In this document: positions 56,190 through 64,000 of the stretch, one piece after another
Layout of the letters: each line of letters starts with the position of its first letter
Numbering within the stretch: position 1 is the stretch's first letter
Origin: Fuscovulum ytuae
Lineage (GTDB): Bacteria; Pseudomonadota; Alphaproteobacteria; Rhodobacterales; Rhodobacteraceae
DNA length: 64,000 nt
Assembly: GCF_029953595.1 (NCBI RefSeq)
Contig: NZ_CP124535.1
Coordinates: 2,835,001-2,899,000, forward strand
Direction of reading: 5' to 3'
Notes under the pieces: generated by a model
Database searches by the model: none
The model's input: the letters and a program-made list of their open reading frames with translations, nothing else
What the model was told of the DNA's origin: nothing
Program-made: the position numbers and the translations under genes

Positions 56190-56719
56190 GGCATCTGTCA
56201 CAGGCTGACTATACCCGCCAGCCGTGGAAGAACGGCAAGGGCGTCACGGTGGAACTGACCCGTGCCGAACGGGATGGAGCGATCCTTTACCGTCTTTCCA
56301 TGGCGACAGTGGCCGAAGATGGCCCCTTCTCCCTCTTCCCCGGCATAGACCGGAACTTGACGGTGATCTCTGGCCCCGGTTTCCGGCTGTCGGGGGATGG
56401 CATCGCGCTGGACTGCCAGCCCTTTGTGCCCGTGGCCTTTCCGGGCGATGTGGCGGTGGTCGCCTCTGGCACGGCGGCAGGCCCGTCCGAAGATTTCAAC
56501 GTCATGACCTCCCGCAACCTGCCCCGCCCCGACGTACGGTTGCTGCGAGAAGGGCAGGGCGCAGCTTCGGGTGGGCGGCTTGCTCTCTTCGCCCTTGATG
56601 CGCTTACAGTCGCGGGTCGGACCCTCGCGCAGCATGACCTGATCTTGACCGATGCGCCGCTGCCTCCAATCTCAGGCGGACCCGCGCTTCTGGTTCGCCT
56701 TCATGGCGTGTCGGATTGA
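56186..56719 (+). CDS. hutD: HutD-family protein
   Basis: 177 residues, a cupin-like HutD domain. It opens with QPWKNGKGVTVEL and continues with RLSMATVAEDGPFSLFPGIDR, both typical. HutD is linked to histidine utilisation, probably as a governor that limits pathway flux. No hut genes are present here. Translationally coupled to rmuC. Its 3' end overlaps the convergent toxin gene by 19 bases. Confidence 0.83.
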   Translation: MRHLSQADYTRQPWKNGKGVTVELTRAERDGAILYRLSMATVAEDGPFSLFPGIDRNLTVISGPGFRLSGDGIALDCQPFVPVAFPGDVAVVASGTAAGPSEDFNVMTSRNLPRPDVRLLREGQGAASGGRLALFALDALTVAGRTLAQHDLILTDAPLPPISGGPALLVRLHGVSD

Positions 56720-56982
56720 CCCAGACGGCACAGCCGCAACAATTCGATCCGCGTGCCGCGAATGCGATAAAGCAGCACAAAGGGAATGATCGGCAGCATC
56801 AAGGCACGCACCCCATGCGGCGAAGGCAGGGCGATCCCCGCTTCCGGGTTCTCGGCCAGACGGCGTAGGGCGTCCGACAGATGGCGCTGCCCATGCCGCA
56901 GACCGGGCGGCAAGGTGCGGCTGTAATGTTCGCGCAGCGCTGCCAGATCGTTCCGGGCGGAAATCAGGAAGCGCTGTTTCAT
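56701..56982 (-). CDS. ParE/RelE-type toxin
   Basis: 93 residues from the ATG at 56982. The plasmid-stabilisation/ParE fold is visible: FLISARNDLAALREHY, LSDALRRLAENPEAG, then a terminal strand VLLYRIRGTRIELLRL. Located 8 bases downstream of the antitoxin gene. Toxins of this type inhibit gyrase or cleave mRNA; which one is not decidable here. Confidence 0.78.
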   Translation of the reverse strand: MKQRFLISARNDLAALREHYSRTLPPGLRHGQRHLSDALRRLAENPEAGIALPSPHGVRALMLPIIPFVLLYRIRGTRIELLRLCRLGQSDTP

Positions 56983-56990
56983 CGCGTGCC

Positions 56991-57182
56991 TTACACCTCG
57001 TCCAGAGGCAGGGGCGCGGGGGGCGGCAATTCCCCGTCCGTGAACCAAGATCCGACCCACTCCTCGATATGTGAGGCGCAGATCATCTCGCCCTCATCGG
57101 CTTCGGCCAACCTGTCATCCAGAAGTGACAACTCACCCCTGCCCAGATCAGCCAGCACCTTTTGGGACATGTGCAGCATCAT
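56991..57182 (-). CDS. Putative antitoxin of the ParE/RelE pair
   Basis: About 63 residues from one of two adjacent ATG codons (57182, 57179); a TTG at 57218 is also possible. The acidic C-terminal half (HIEEWVGSWFTDGELPPP) is a style seen in antitoxins paired with ParE-like toxins. It directly precedes the toxin on the same strand. No DNA-binding fold can be named with confidence. Confidence 0.65.
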   Translation of the reverse strand: MMLHMSQKVLADLGRGELSLLDDRLAEADEGEMICASHIEEWVGSWFTDGELPPPAPLPLDEV

Positions 57183-57295
57183 CGCCAACCCAGCCTGCGC
57201 AAAACGCGCACCTGTCAAGCTATCCCAACAGTTGATTCTTCTAAAGTGTCAATCTGACCTGCATGATTTTTCATGCCACGGACGATTGCACCCTC

Positions 57296-57940
57296 TCAGA
57301 TGCGCAGGAAAGGCTGGGCAAGCCGCGGGATAATCGCGTTAAACTTCAGCGGTGCATCCGTCGCCGCAAGGCAGATGCAAACTTCGCCATCCTCCGCCAC
57401 GGGCGTGTGCTGCATCGCCTCATCCGCGATTTCGATATCGCCGGGGCCGAAACGATCCGTCTCGTCACGGAAGGCCCCCTGCAACACAAGCGTCAGTTCC
57501 AGCCCGCGATGCCCGTGATCAGGGACCGCCTGACCGCCGGGAATGTACAGCAGCCGCGCAGATGCATCCTTGCCCGTCGGCAGGATCGCCTGCCGTACGC
57601 CCATGCCAAGGCTGCGCCATTTCACCTTGCCAACGCCACCGCCAACGTAATCCGCCAGGGGCGCCGGGAAGATGCCCGCCCGCTTCAACGGGCGGCGTGC
57701 GGTGGCCTGCGACAGCCCACTGATCCGGTCCATGCAGGCGGCAAGGCTGTCATCCGACATCGCCGCTACGTCTTCGCTTTCCAGCATCGCGCCGCCCACC
57801 GCCTCGAACGAGGCAAGCCGGGCGCGGCATTCGTCGCACAGGGACACATGGGTCGCCGCAACCAGATTGAACGCCTCGGGCAGTTCACCTGCCGCATAGG
57901 CCATTAACAACTGGTCCGTAAGATGGTGCTTGATGCTCAT
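57296..57940 (-). CDS. chrR: Zinc anti-sigma factor ChrR
   Basis: 214 residues. The N-terminal anti-sigma domain has the zinc ligands His6, His31, Cys35 and Cys38 (HVSLCDEC). The C-terminal cupin holds His142, His144, Glu148 and His178 (DHGHRGLE, QHTPV), at positions matching the R. sphaeroides protein. It binds and silences RpoE; singlet oxygen triggers its degradation. Its ATG is 14 bases after the rpoE stop. Confidence 0.95.
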   Translation of the reverse strand: MSIKHHLTDQLLMAYAAGELPEAFNLVAATHVSLCDECRARLASFEAVGGAMLESEDVAAMSDDSLAACMDRISGLSQATARRPLKRAGIFPAPLADYVGGGVGKVKWRSLGMGVRQAILPTGKDASARLLYIPGGQAVPDHGHRGLELTLVLQGAFRDETDRFGPGDIEIADEAMQHTPVAEDGEVCICLAATDAPLKFNAIIPRLAQPFLRI

Positions 57941-57954
57941 CCGTCTTCGTGCCT

Positions 57955-58500
57955 TCAACTCATTTGCTGGCGCAATCGCTCCAGCGCCAATCTAATGCGC
58001 GACTTGATCGTTCCCAAAGGAAGGCCCGTCTCTGCGGCAATCTCGCTATGCGAAAGATCGCCATAAAAGGCCCGTTCGATCAACGCGCGCTGTTTCTCGG
58101 GCAGTTGGGCCAGCGCTGTTCCCAACCGTTCAGTATCCTGCTGCGCCTCAAGTACCTCGGCCTGATCGGGTTCAGGCTCTGGCCCCCAAGGCAATTCTTC
58201 CGGTTCCGGCCGCCGCGCCTTGCGCAGCGCGTCGATTCGTCGGTTGCGGGCAATGGTGAAGACCCAAGTCGCCACCGAGGCCCGCGACGGATCAAACAGG
58301 TGTGCCTTCTGCCACAGCGTTGCCATGACATCCTGCGCACATTCCTCAGCCGTCGTTGCATCGGCGCCCGATTTCATCAGAAAGGCCTTCACCCGTGGGG
58401 CGAAATGCCGAAACAGCGCTGCAAACGCCGCCTTGTCCTGATGATCGCGCACACGCAACACCAGCGCTGCCCAATCCGTTTCCACCTGATCCGTCTGCAC
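57955..58500 (-). CDS. rpoE: ECF sigma factor RpoE (singlet-oxygen response)
   Basis: 181 residues if the GTG at 58500 is used. It is preceded by AAGGAAGG at 7 bases, and the first conserved region (DWAALVLRVRDHQDKAAF) starts soon after. The same frame continues to ATG codons at 58602, 58605 and 58623, which would add a non-conserved leader of up to 41 residues. Sigma region 2 carries FDPSRASVATWVFTIARNR; region 4 carries LSHSEIAAETGLPLGTIKSR. Co-transcribed with chrR and divergent from the FAD-oxidoreductase operon. Confidence 0.9.
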   Translation of the reverse strand: MQTDQVETDWAALVLRVRDHQDKAAFAALFRHFAPRVKAFLMKSGADATTAEECAQDVMATLWQKAHLFDPSRASVATWVFTIARNRRIDALRKARRPEPEELPWGPEPEPDQAEVLEAQQDTERLGTALAQLPEKQRALIERAFYGDLSHSEIAAETGLPLGTIKSRIRLALERLRQQMS

Positions 58501-58609
58501 GGCAGGGCCTTCCTTCCGGACACTAACCCTCTGTTCCAGCGCAGCATATTGCTGCGCGGACGATGGCGCATCCGTTTTTTCGGCCTGACGGGCATCGAAC
58601 ATCATGGGT

Positions 58610-58639
58610 GTGTTACGCCGCATGCTGTCCGCTGGATCA
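58610..58639 (-). promoter_or_regulatory. Putative RpoE-dependent promoter of rpoE
   Basis: On the minus strand, TGATCC (58639-58634), 18 bases, then TAACAC (58615-58610). This matches the TGATCC-N18-TA element on the other strand at 58705. The predicted start of transcription is near 58603, which argues against the ATG at 58623 and gives the GTG-started gene a leader of about 100 bases. Confidence 0.6.
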
Positions 58640-58704
58640 CAGTCGGGGAAATGTTTCGCAGAATTTCGATGTCAAGTTCCCACTGTCCAAAAAAAATTAC
58701 ACGC

Positions 58705-58734
58705 TGATCCAATCTCTTCCGTCCTCCGTAGAAG
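58705..58734 (+). promoter_or_regulatory. Putative RpoE-dependent promoter of the oxidoreductase operon
   Basis: TGATCC (58705-58710), 18 bases, then TAGAAG (58729-58734). The inferred start near 58741 leaves a leader of about 23 bases containing AGGAGC before the ATG at 58764. The -35 sequence agrees with the known R. sphaeroides RpoE consensus. Confidence 0.7.
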
Positions 58735-58763
58735 CACAAATACCAATAGGAGCGTCCCCTTCC

Positions 58764-60059
58764 ATGCCGTTTGAAACACTTGGTTCCGTCCCTCGCCGCA
58801 TCGCCGTTATCGGGGGGGGCATTTCCGGCATGGCTGCGGCCCATCTTCTTGCTGATGAGAATTCCGTCGTCTTGTTCGAGGCAGAGACCCGCCTTGGCGG
58901 CCATGCCCGCACCGTGATCGCGGGCAAGCGCGGGGATCAGCCTGTCGATACCGGTTTTATCGTTTTCAACAAGGTGAACTATCCCAACCTTCTGGGTCTC
59001 TTCGACCGGCTGGATGTGCCTTACGTCGAAAGCAACATGTCCTTCGGTGCCTCGCTTGACGGGGGCCGCGTCGAATATGGCCTTGCCTCCTTCGACACGA
59101 TCTTTGCGCAACGGAAAAACCTTGTCTCGCCGCGCTTCCTTGGGATGCTGACCGATATCCTGCGCTTCAACAAGAACGCGCCTCAGGTCGTTCGCCCCGA
59201 CATGACGATCCGTGATCTTTTGGAAACTCTCGGCACGGGTGACTGGTTCCGCGATTACTACATCACCCCCTTCTCCGGGGCGATCTGGTCCACCCCCACC
59301 ATGGGCATCCTCGATTTCCCGGCCCATGCCCTCGTGCGGTTCTTCGAAAATCACGCGCTGATGGGCTATGAAGGCCAGCATCAGTGGTACACTGTCAAAG
59401 GTGGCTCCATCGAATATGTCCGTCGCCTGCAGGCCTCGCTTACCTCGCGTGGCGTCGACCTGCGCCTTGGCGCTGCGGTTGCCGGGGTGCAGCGTGAAGG
59501 CGGCGGCGTCCTGATCCGTCCCTATGGCGGCGAATGGGAAATGTTCGATGACGTGGTCTTTGCCACGCATTCCGACATCACCCTGTCCCTTCTGGCCGAT
59601 GCGACGCCCGCCGAGCGCGCGGCGCTCTCTGCGGTGCGCTATCAGCCCAATCAGGCGATTCTGCACCGCGACCCGTCGGTCATGCCGAAGAATCGCAAAT
59701 GCTGGTCCTCATGGGCCTATGTCGAACCGAAGGGCGGCGCGCGCGGCAAGATCGACCTGACCTATTGGATGAACTCGCTCCAGCCCATCCCGCAGGATGA
59801 CCCGATCTTTGTGACCCTCAACTCCAATGGCGGGATCGATGAAAAGCTGATCGATGATGTCGTCACCTTCGATCATCCGGTCTATGATCTGGCCGCACTG
59901 GATGCACAGGGCAAAATCCGCGCGATGAATGGCACGCTGAACACATGGTTTGCTGGGGCCTGGATGCGGTCGGGCTTCCACGAGGATGGCTTCGCCTCCG
60001 CCGTGGATGTGGTTGAGGCGATGCGCTCTCGCGCCCGCGAAAGGCAGCTTGCCGCATGA
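58764..60059 (+). CDS. FAD-dependent amine-oxidase-like protein of the RpoE regulon
   Basis: 431 residues from the ATG at 58764. The FAD motif is AVIGGGISGMAAAHLL, residues 14-29, with the Glu at the end of the second strand, and the FGGHARTV-type segment appears as LGGHARTV. It corresponds by position and sequence style to the R. sphaeroides gene next to rpoE (RSP_1091), placed in the singlet-oxygen response and unusual-fatty-acid metabolism. The 4-base overlap with the DUF1365 gene indicates joint action. I do not assign a gene name or reaction. Confidence 0.85.
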   Translation: MPFETLGSVPRRIAVIGGGISGMAAAHLLADENSVVLFEAETRLGGHARTVIAGKRGDQPVDTGFIVFNKVNYPNLLGLFDRLDVPYVESNMSFGASLDGGRVEYGLASFDTIFAQRKNLVSPRFLGMLTDILRFNKNAPQVVRPDMTIRDLLETLGTGDWFRDYYITPFSGAIWSTPTMGILDFPAHALVRFFENHALMGYEGQHQWYTVKGGSIEYVRRLQASLTSRGVDLRLGAAVAGVQREGGGVLIRPYGGEWEMFDDVVFATHSDITLSLLADATPAERAALSAVRYQPNQAILHRDPSVMPKNRKCWSSWAYVEPKGGARGKIDLTYWMNSLQPIPQDDPIFVTLNSNGGIDEKLIDDVVTFDHPVYDLAALDAQGKIRAMNGTLNTWFAGAWMRSGFHEDGFASAVDVVEAMRSRARERQLAA

Positions 60060-60808
60060 ACGATGTCGATCTGATCCGGGGCGAAACCTTCCACGGTCGC
60101 AAGGGCGCGATTGCGAACAGCTTTCGCTACACCGTGGATTATGTCCTCCTTGACCCGGAAACGGCGCGCGGCCCATCGCTCTTTTCCCGTAACCGCCGCA
60201 ACCTGACCGCCATTCATGATGTCGATTATGGTGGCGCACCGGGCAAGGGACGCGGCACCGCTTGGGTGCGTGAGGTGCTGGCCGCGCATGATCTTCCCGG
60301 ATCGGACCGCATCCTTCTTCTGGGTCAGCCCCGTGTTCTGGGCCATGTCTTCAACCCCGTCAGTTTCTGGCTGTGCCATGACGCAACGGATAACCTGCGC
60401 GTGGTGATTGCCGAGGTGTCGAACACCTATGGCGACAGGCATTCCTATCTCTGCTTTCGCGACGATCACGGTCCCATCACCCGGACCGACACGATCACCG
60501 CGCGCAAGATTTTCCACGTCTCGCCCTTCCAACCGCTTGAAGGCGGCTATGCCTTCCGCTTCGACATCCGCCCCGACCGGATCGGGGTCTGGATCGACTA
60601 CACCTCGCAGGATGGCGGGCTTTACACCAACCTGATCGGCCCCCGCGTCCCCTTGACCAATGGCGAAATCCTGCGCGCCGCGATCCGCCGCCCCTTGGGG
60701 AGCCGCCGCGTGCTGGCCCTGATCCATTGGCAGGCGCTGAAACTGGCGATCAAGGGTGTGAAATTCCGCAACCGTCCCACGCCGCCACCGCAGGAAGTGA
60801 CCAGATGA
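60056..60808 (+). CDS. DUF1365 family protein
   Basis: 250 residues. Family features include RYTVDYVLLD, GQPRVLGHVFNPVSFW, SNTYGDRHSYL and KIFHVSPFQPLEGGYAFRF. It is the usual companion of the upstream FAD-oxidoreductase and is encoded in the same R. sphaeroides RpoE-controlled operon. Its biochemical role is not established; lipid modification is suspected. ATGA overlaps on both sides. Confidence 0.86.
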   Translation: MNDVDLIRGETFHGRKGAIANSFRYTVDYVLLDPETARGPSLFSRNRRNLTAIHDVDYGGAPGKGRGTAWVREVLAAHDLPGSDRILLLGQPRVLGHVFNPVSFWLCHDATDNLRVVIAEVSNTYGDRHSYLCFRDDHGPITRTDTITARKIFHVSPFQPLEGGYAFRFDIRPDRIGVWIDYTSQDGGLYTNLIGPRVPLTNGEILRAAIRRPLGSRRVLALIHWQALKLAIKGVKFRNRPTPPPQEVTR

Positions 60809-62064
60809 CCGCTGCCCTGCCTGCAATCGCGCCCCGGGCAGGGTTGGCGGGGTGGAGCCTTTTCGCCGCGCTCATCGCGATGGCGGGACTGCCCATCTAC
60901 ATCCATGCCCCGAAATTTTACGTCGATAGTTATGGCCTGTCGCTTGCCGCGCTGGGCGGCGTGCTTGCGCTCTTGCGTCTGTTCGATGTGGTGCAGGACC
61001 CGGTGCTGGGCTGGCTGGCCGAGGCAGGCCGTGCACGGCGCGGCCTTTGGGTCACGCTCGCGGTGGGTGTCATGGCCCTGTCGATGATCGGGCTTTTCGC
61101 CATCGCCCCGCCTGTCGCGCCGCTTCTGTGGTTCGCGATCACGCTGTCGGGGCTGTTTTCCGCCTTCTCCTTTCTCACCATTACCTTCTATGCCGAAGGC
61201 GTGGCCAAGGCCGCCGCCCTTGGCCCTCAGGGCCATGTCCGCCTGGCCGGTTGGCGCGAGGGCGGGTCGCTGGTAGGCGTCTGCGTCGCCGCCGTTGCAC
61301 CCGTCGCGCTGGCCGGGCTGACGGGCAGCCCTTTCGCCGCATTCGCCGCCTTGTTCGTCATTCTGGCCGTGGCTGCCACTTTCGCCATGCGCGACCAATG
61401 GCTGGGGCAGGGCGGCGGGTTTGAAAACCCGCTGGCCGCCTTTCGCCCCGCGCTTTCCGACCCGCTGGCCCGCCGCCTGCTGCTGATCGCCCTGCTGAAC
61501 GCGGCACCCGTGGCCGTGACCTCCACGCTTTTCCTTTTCTTCGTGGAAAGCCGTCTCGCAGCGCCCGGCATGGAAGGTCCGCTCCTCCTTCTCTTCTTCC
61601 TTGCCGCCGCTCTCTCCACCCCGCTCTGGTCGCGTGCCGCGCAGAGCTGGGGGGCGAAACCCGTGCTGCTTTGCGGCATGGCGCTGGCCATCGCGTCCTT
61701 CCTCTGGGCCTCCACCCTTGGGGCGGGGGATACGCTGGCCTTTGCCGTGATCTGCGCCGCGTCTGGCGCGGCCCTTGGGGCGGATATGGTCCTCCTCCCC
61801 GCCCTTTTCGCCCGCCGTCTGGGGCAACTGGGCCAAGGCGGCGAGGCAGCCGCCTTCGGCCTATGGTCCTTCGTCTCGAAACTCTCCCTTGCCCTTGCTG
61901 CCGCGACGCTGCTCCCGGCGCTGCAAGCGGCAGGATTCACCCCGGGGCAAGAAAACGCGCCTTCTGCCCTTTTCGTCCTATCTGTCCTTTACGCGCTGGT
62001 TCCCTGCGCTCTCAAGGTGCTTGCCATCGCGCTTCTGGCCGCCACCAAGGTTCCGGAGGTTTGA
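60805..62064 (+). CDS. MFS transporter (glycoside-pentoside-hexuronide/cation symporter-like)
   Basis: 419 residues from the ATG overlapping the DUF1365 stop, with about twelve hydrophobic helices. Near the N-terminus comes LRLFDVVQDPVLGWLAE, the Asp-rich loop typical of the MelB/GPH group. It is an integral inner-membrane carrier; the cargo in the singlet-oxygen operon is unknown. Confidence 0.84.
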   Translation: MTAALPAIAPRAGLAGWSLFAALIAMAGLPIYIHAPKFYVDSYGLSLAALGGVLALLRLFDVVQDPVLGWLAEAGRARRGLWVTLAVGVMALSMIGLFAIAPPVAPLLWFAITLSGLFSAFSFLTITFYAEGVAKAAALGPQGHVRLAGWREGGSLVGVCVAAVAPVALAGLTGSPFAAFAALFVILAVAATFAMRDQWLGQGGGFENPLAAFRPALSDPLARRLLLIALLNAAPVAVTSTLFLFFVESRLAAPGMEGPLLLLFFLAAALSTPLWSRAAQSWGAKPVLLCGMALAIASFLWASTLGAGDTLAFAVICAASGAALGADMVLLPALFARRLGQLGQGGEAAAFGLWSFVSKLSLALAAATLLPALQAAGFTPGQENAPSALFVLSVLYALVPCALKVLAIALLAATKVPEV

Positions 62065-62065
62065 C

Positions 62066-62626
62066 ATGACTCCCTTCTTCTCGCTCCTGCTCGGTGCGCT
62101 GATCACCCTCGTTCTTGTCGCGATGAAATCGCGCTTCGTGGGCTTTCGCACTCAGCGCCCCGCCGATCTGTCCGATCGTGGCCCGCGCTTTGACCTGCGC
62201 ACCCACCTTTCGGGTCCAATCCTTTGCGAAGGCGTGATCTACGGCCCCACCGGCCGCGTCGCCTCGCGCTTCACCGCCGAGATGGAGGGGACATGGGACG
62301 GCAATGTGGGCGTCCTGAAGGAACGGTTCCGCTACGATTCCGGCCGCATGCAGGATCGTGAGTGGCGGCTGTTCCTGTCCAATGACGGCACCATCCGGGC
62401 CGAGGCGGATGATGTGGTCGGCCCCGGCCAAGGTCGCGCAGAAGGGCCGGGCGTCCTGCTCAATTACCGCATCAAGTTGGACGAAGAGGCGGGTGGCCAT
62501 GTCCTGAACGTGACCGACTGGATGTATCTGATGGAAAACGGCACGATCATGAACCGCAGCCAGTTCACCAAGTTCGGCATCACCGTGGCCGAACTCGTTG
62601 CCACCATGCGCAGGCTTCCGGCATGA
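62066..62626 (+). CDS. DUF3833 family protein
   Basis: 186 residues from the ATG 1 base after the MFS stop, behind GGAGG. An N-terminal hydrophobic segment (FFSLLLGALITLVLVAM) may anchor it in the membrane. The DUF3833 domain follows (DLRTHLSGPILCEGVIYGP, then NVTDWMYLMENGTIMNRS). It is part of the conserved RpoE operon; function is unknown. Confidence 0.82.
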   Translation: MTPFFSLLLGALITLVLVAMKSRFVGFRTQRPADLSDRGPRFDLRTHLSGPILCEGVIYGPTGRVASRFTAEMEGTWDGNVGVLKERFRYDSGRMQDREWRLFLSNDGTIRAEADDVVGPGQGRAEGPGVLLNYRIKLDEEAGGHVLNVTDWMYLMENGTIMNRSQFTKFGITVAELVATMRRLPA

Positions 62627-63360
62627 GGGAGTTTCGCGGCAAACGCTATTGGCTGGTTGGGGCGTCCGAAGGCCTTGGCCTCGCCCTTGCTCAGCGGCTC
62701 AGCAGCGCGGGGGCTGAGGTGATCTTGTCTGCCCGCTCTCCCAACAAACTGGCCGAGGCTGTCGCCCTGATGCCCGGCCGCGCCACGCCCATTCCCTGCG
62801 ACGTGGCCTCCACGGCCTCGGTGCGCGAGGCGGCGGAACAGGCGGGCCAGTTGGATGGTGTTGTCTTCCTTGCGGGCGTCTACTGGCCGATGAAAGCGCA
62901 GGACTGGGATGCCGACGCGGTCGAGGCGATGTGTGACATCAACCTCACCGGCTGCGCCCGCGTCATGGGCGCGGTGCTGCCGGGCATGGTGGCGCGGCGT
63001 TCTGGCCATGTCGTCATCACCGGGTCTCTCTCGGGCTTTCGCGGCCTGCCGGGGGCCATCGGCTATTGTGCCTCCAAGGCCGGGACGATGTCACTGGCGG
63101 AATCGATGTATTGCGACCTGCGCGGGTCCGGGGTGGATGTGCAACTGTGCAACCCCGGTTTCATCAAGACGCGGCTGACCGACAAGAACGATTTCAACAT
63201 GCCGCAAATCATGGAACCGGGGCAGGCGGCGCAGATCATGTTCGAACACATGACGACTGACCGCTTTTCCAACAGCTTCCCGGTGCCCTTTGCATGGGTC
63301 TTCCGCCTGTCGCAATTCCTGCCGGACTGGGCCTATTACCGCCTCTTCGCGCCGAAGTGA
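62623..63360 (+). CDS. Short-chain dehydrogenase/reductase
   Basis: 245 residues. NAD(P) motif VGASEGLGLALAQ (residues 10-22; TGxxxGxG variant) and the active site GYCASKA with Tyr/Lys (about residues 147-151), Ser in ITGSLSG. It is the last gene of the RpoE-dependent operon, with an ATGA overlap upstream. Substrate unknown. Confidence 0.87.
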   Translation: MREFRGKRYWLVGASEGLGLALAQRLSSAGAEVILSARSPNKLAEAVALMPGRATPIPCDVASTASVREAAEQAGQLDGVVFLAGVYWPMKAQDWDADAVEAMCDINLTGCARVMGAVLPGMVARRSGHVVITGSLSGFRGLPGAIGYCASKAGTMSLAESMYCDLRGSGVDVQLCNPGFIKTRLTDKNDFNMPQIMEPGQAAQIMFEHMTTDRFSNSFPVPFAWVFRLSQFLPDWAYYRLFAPK

Positions 63361-63431
63361 CCGTTTTCCGGCGCGAGACAGAAGGTGAAATTCCCGACGC
63401 AGGCGGTCTTGCGCCTCGCGGCGCAGCCGCG

Positions 63432-63477
63432 CGAAATCTGTGTCAGATTTCGTCGCGTTTTATGCGTCATAAAACGC
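63432..63477. repeat. Double hairpin between convergent genes (possible terminator; copy C of twin-palindrome type)
   Basis: CGAAATCTG/CAGATTTCG (63432-63452) and GCGTTTTATG/CATAAAACGC (63455-63477) form two adjacent stems with 3-base loops. The second contains the stop codon of the minus-strand methyltransferase. The twin-stem layout resembles the repeats at 15517 and 44632, though the sequence differs. Confidence 0.55.
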
Positions 63478-64000
63478 CTTTCAACCGCGCCATGAAGAAC
63501 CCGTCCATCCCCCCCGCCTCGGCCCAATGATCGGGCCGCAGGCGCAACCCGCCCGCATCCGTCCACCACGCCTCTTCCACACCCGGCATCGCCACCCGCT
63601 CCACGCTTAGCCCTGGATGCCGCGCCAGCGCCGATGCCAACTGCCCCTCGCCCTCTTCCGGCAGCAGAGAGCAGGTGCAAAACACCACCCTTCCCCCCGG
63701 CCTGACCATCCCCAACGCCCGGTCCAGAAGCTGCGCCTGCAACGCCACCAGCCCCGCCACCTCTGACCCATCCTTCACGAAGGGCAGATCGGGATGCCGC
63801 CGGATCGTCCCCGTGGCCGAACAGGGCGCATCCAGAAGCACCGCGTCGAATTGTTTCGCAGGAGTCCAGTCCAAAGCATCGGCCACCACCACCTCCGCCT
63901 CCAGCGCGCAGCGGGCAAGGTTCTCGCGCAGCCGCGCCATCCGCGCCTCGGAAAGATCCAACGCCGTCACCTGCGCTCCGGCAGCGGCCAGTTGCAGCGT
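63467..64000 (-). CDS. rsmB: RsmB-type 16S rRNA (cytosine-5) methyltransferase, C-terminal part (cut by window edge)
   Basis: About 178 residues are present; the frame is open to the right edge, so the N-terminus lies outside. VTALDLSEARMARLREN is the SAM-binding strand region. DAPCSATGTIRRHPD holds the motif IV Cys, and FCTCSLLPEEGE the catalytic motif VI Cys. The N-terminal NusB-like domain expected of RsmB cannot be checked here. Confidence 0.85.
   Translation of the reverse strand, partial: TLQLAAAGAQVTALDLSEARMARLRENLARCALEAEVVVADALDWTPAKQFDAVLLDAPCSATGTIRRHPDLPFVKDGSEVAGLVALQAQLLDRALGMVRPGGRVVFCTCSLLPEEGEGQLASALARHPGLSVERVAMPGVEEAWWTDAGGLRLRPDHWAEAGGMDGFFMARLKGVL

Noticed and set aside
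58764-60059. Naming this gene after the furan-fatty-acid enzymes described in R. sphaeroides
   Set aside because: I recall genes of this operon being linked to unusual fatty acids but could not decide from sequence which enzyme this is, so no symbol is given.
1-64000. CRISPR arrays, tRNA and rRNA genes, intact insertion sequences
   Set aside because: None recognised: no regular direct repeats with spacers, no tRNA T-loop pattern in the gaps examined, no transposase motif. A dedicated covariance search could still find short RNAs.

Overview
The window is a GC-rich stretch of an alphaproteobacterial chromosome, almost certainly from the Rhodobacteraceae (Rhodobacter/Gemmobacter/Tabrizicola-like). 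The evidence is the set of conserved blocks: rpoE-chrR divergent from a five-gene FAD-oxidoreductase/DUF1365/MFS/DUF3833/SDR operon (as in Rhodobacter sphaeroides), leuS-lptE-holA, heparinase-purH-lspA-DUF3035-M16-M16-mutL-rmuC, MKK-LLATTM porins, and ribA next to an L,D-transpeptidase. No rRNA, tRNA, CRISPR array or intact mobile element was seen. The only mobile-element trace is a tyrosine-recombinase remnant at about 42 kb.

Layout. 1-5.8 kb: C-terminal part of a giant RTX/cadherin-like type I-secreted protein. 5.9-22.9 kb: a catabolic locus on the + strand. Its first unit is a Gfo/Idh/MocA dehydrogenase, a fumarate-reductase-like flavoprotein and 2-keto-3-deoxygluconate kinase. Its second unit is a CoA-transferase, enoyl-CoA hydratase, aldehyde dehydrogenase, sugar ABC transporter, two GMC oxidoreductases, a Dabb protein and a LacI regulator. 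Both units are preceded by inverted repeats built on the same TTGGAAC half-site. 23-31 kb: a response regulator lacking its phospho-acceptor, then minus-strand genes (LysR, GAF, HPP-CBS, holA, lptE, leuS, DUF3576). 31-36 kb: two porins flanking a TPR-sulfotransferase. 36-41 kb: YggS, an amylosucrase-like GH13, an L,D-transpeptidase, RibA and an OmpR-type regulator. 41.2-41.5 kb: two tandem candidate small RNAs that share a CCTCCC core and a terminator. 42-46 kb: integrase remnant, exonuclease III, WGR protein and two saccharopine-dehydrogenase-family genes. 46-57 kb: the conserved housekeeping block, then hutD and a ParE-type toxin-antitoxin pair. 57-63.4 kb: the RpoE/ChrR singlet-oxygen response module with two divergent TGATCC-N18-TA promoters. 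The right edge cuts an RsmB-type rRNA methyltransferase.

The 5.9-22.9 kb locus looks like one regulon for uptake and oxidation of a carbohydrate-like compound, with a sugar branch ending at 2-keto-3-deoxygluconate and a separate acyl-CoA/aldehyde branch. I cannot name the substrate. Together with the twin small RNAs it is the best candidate here for an undescribed system.
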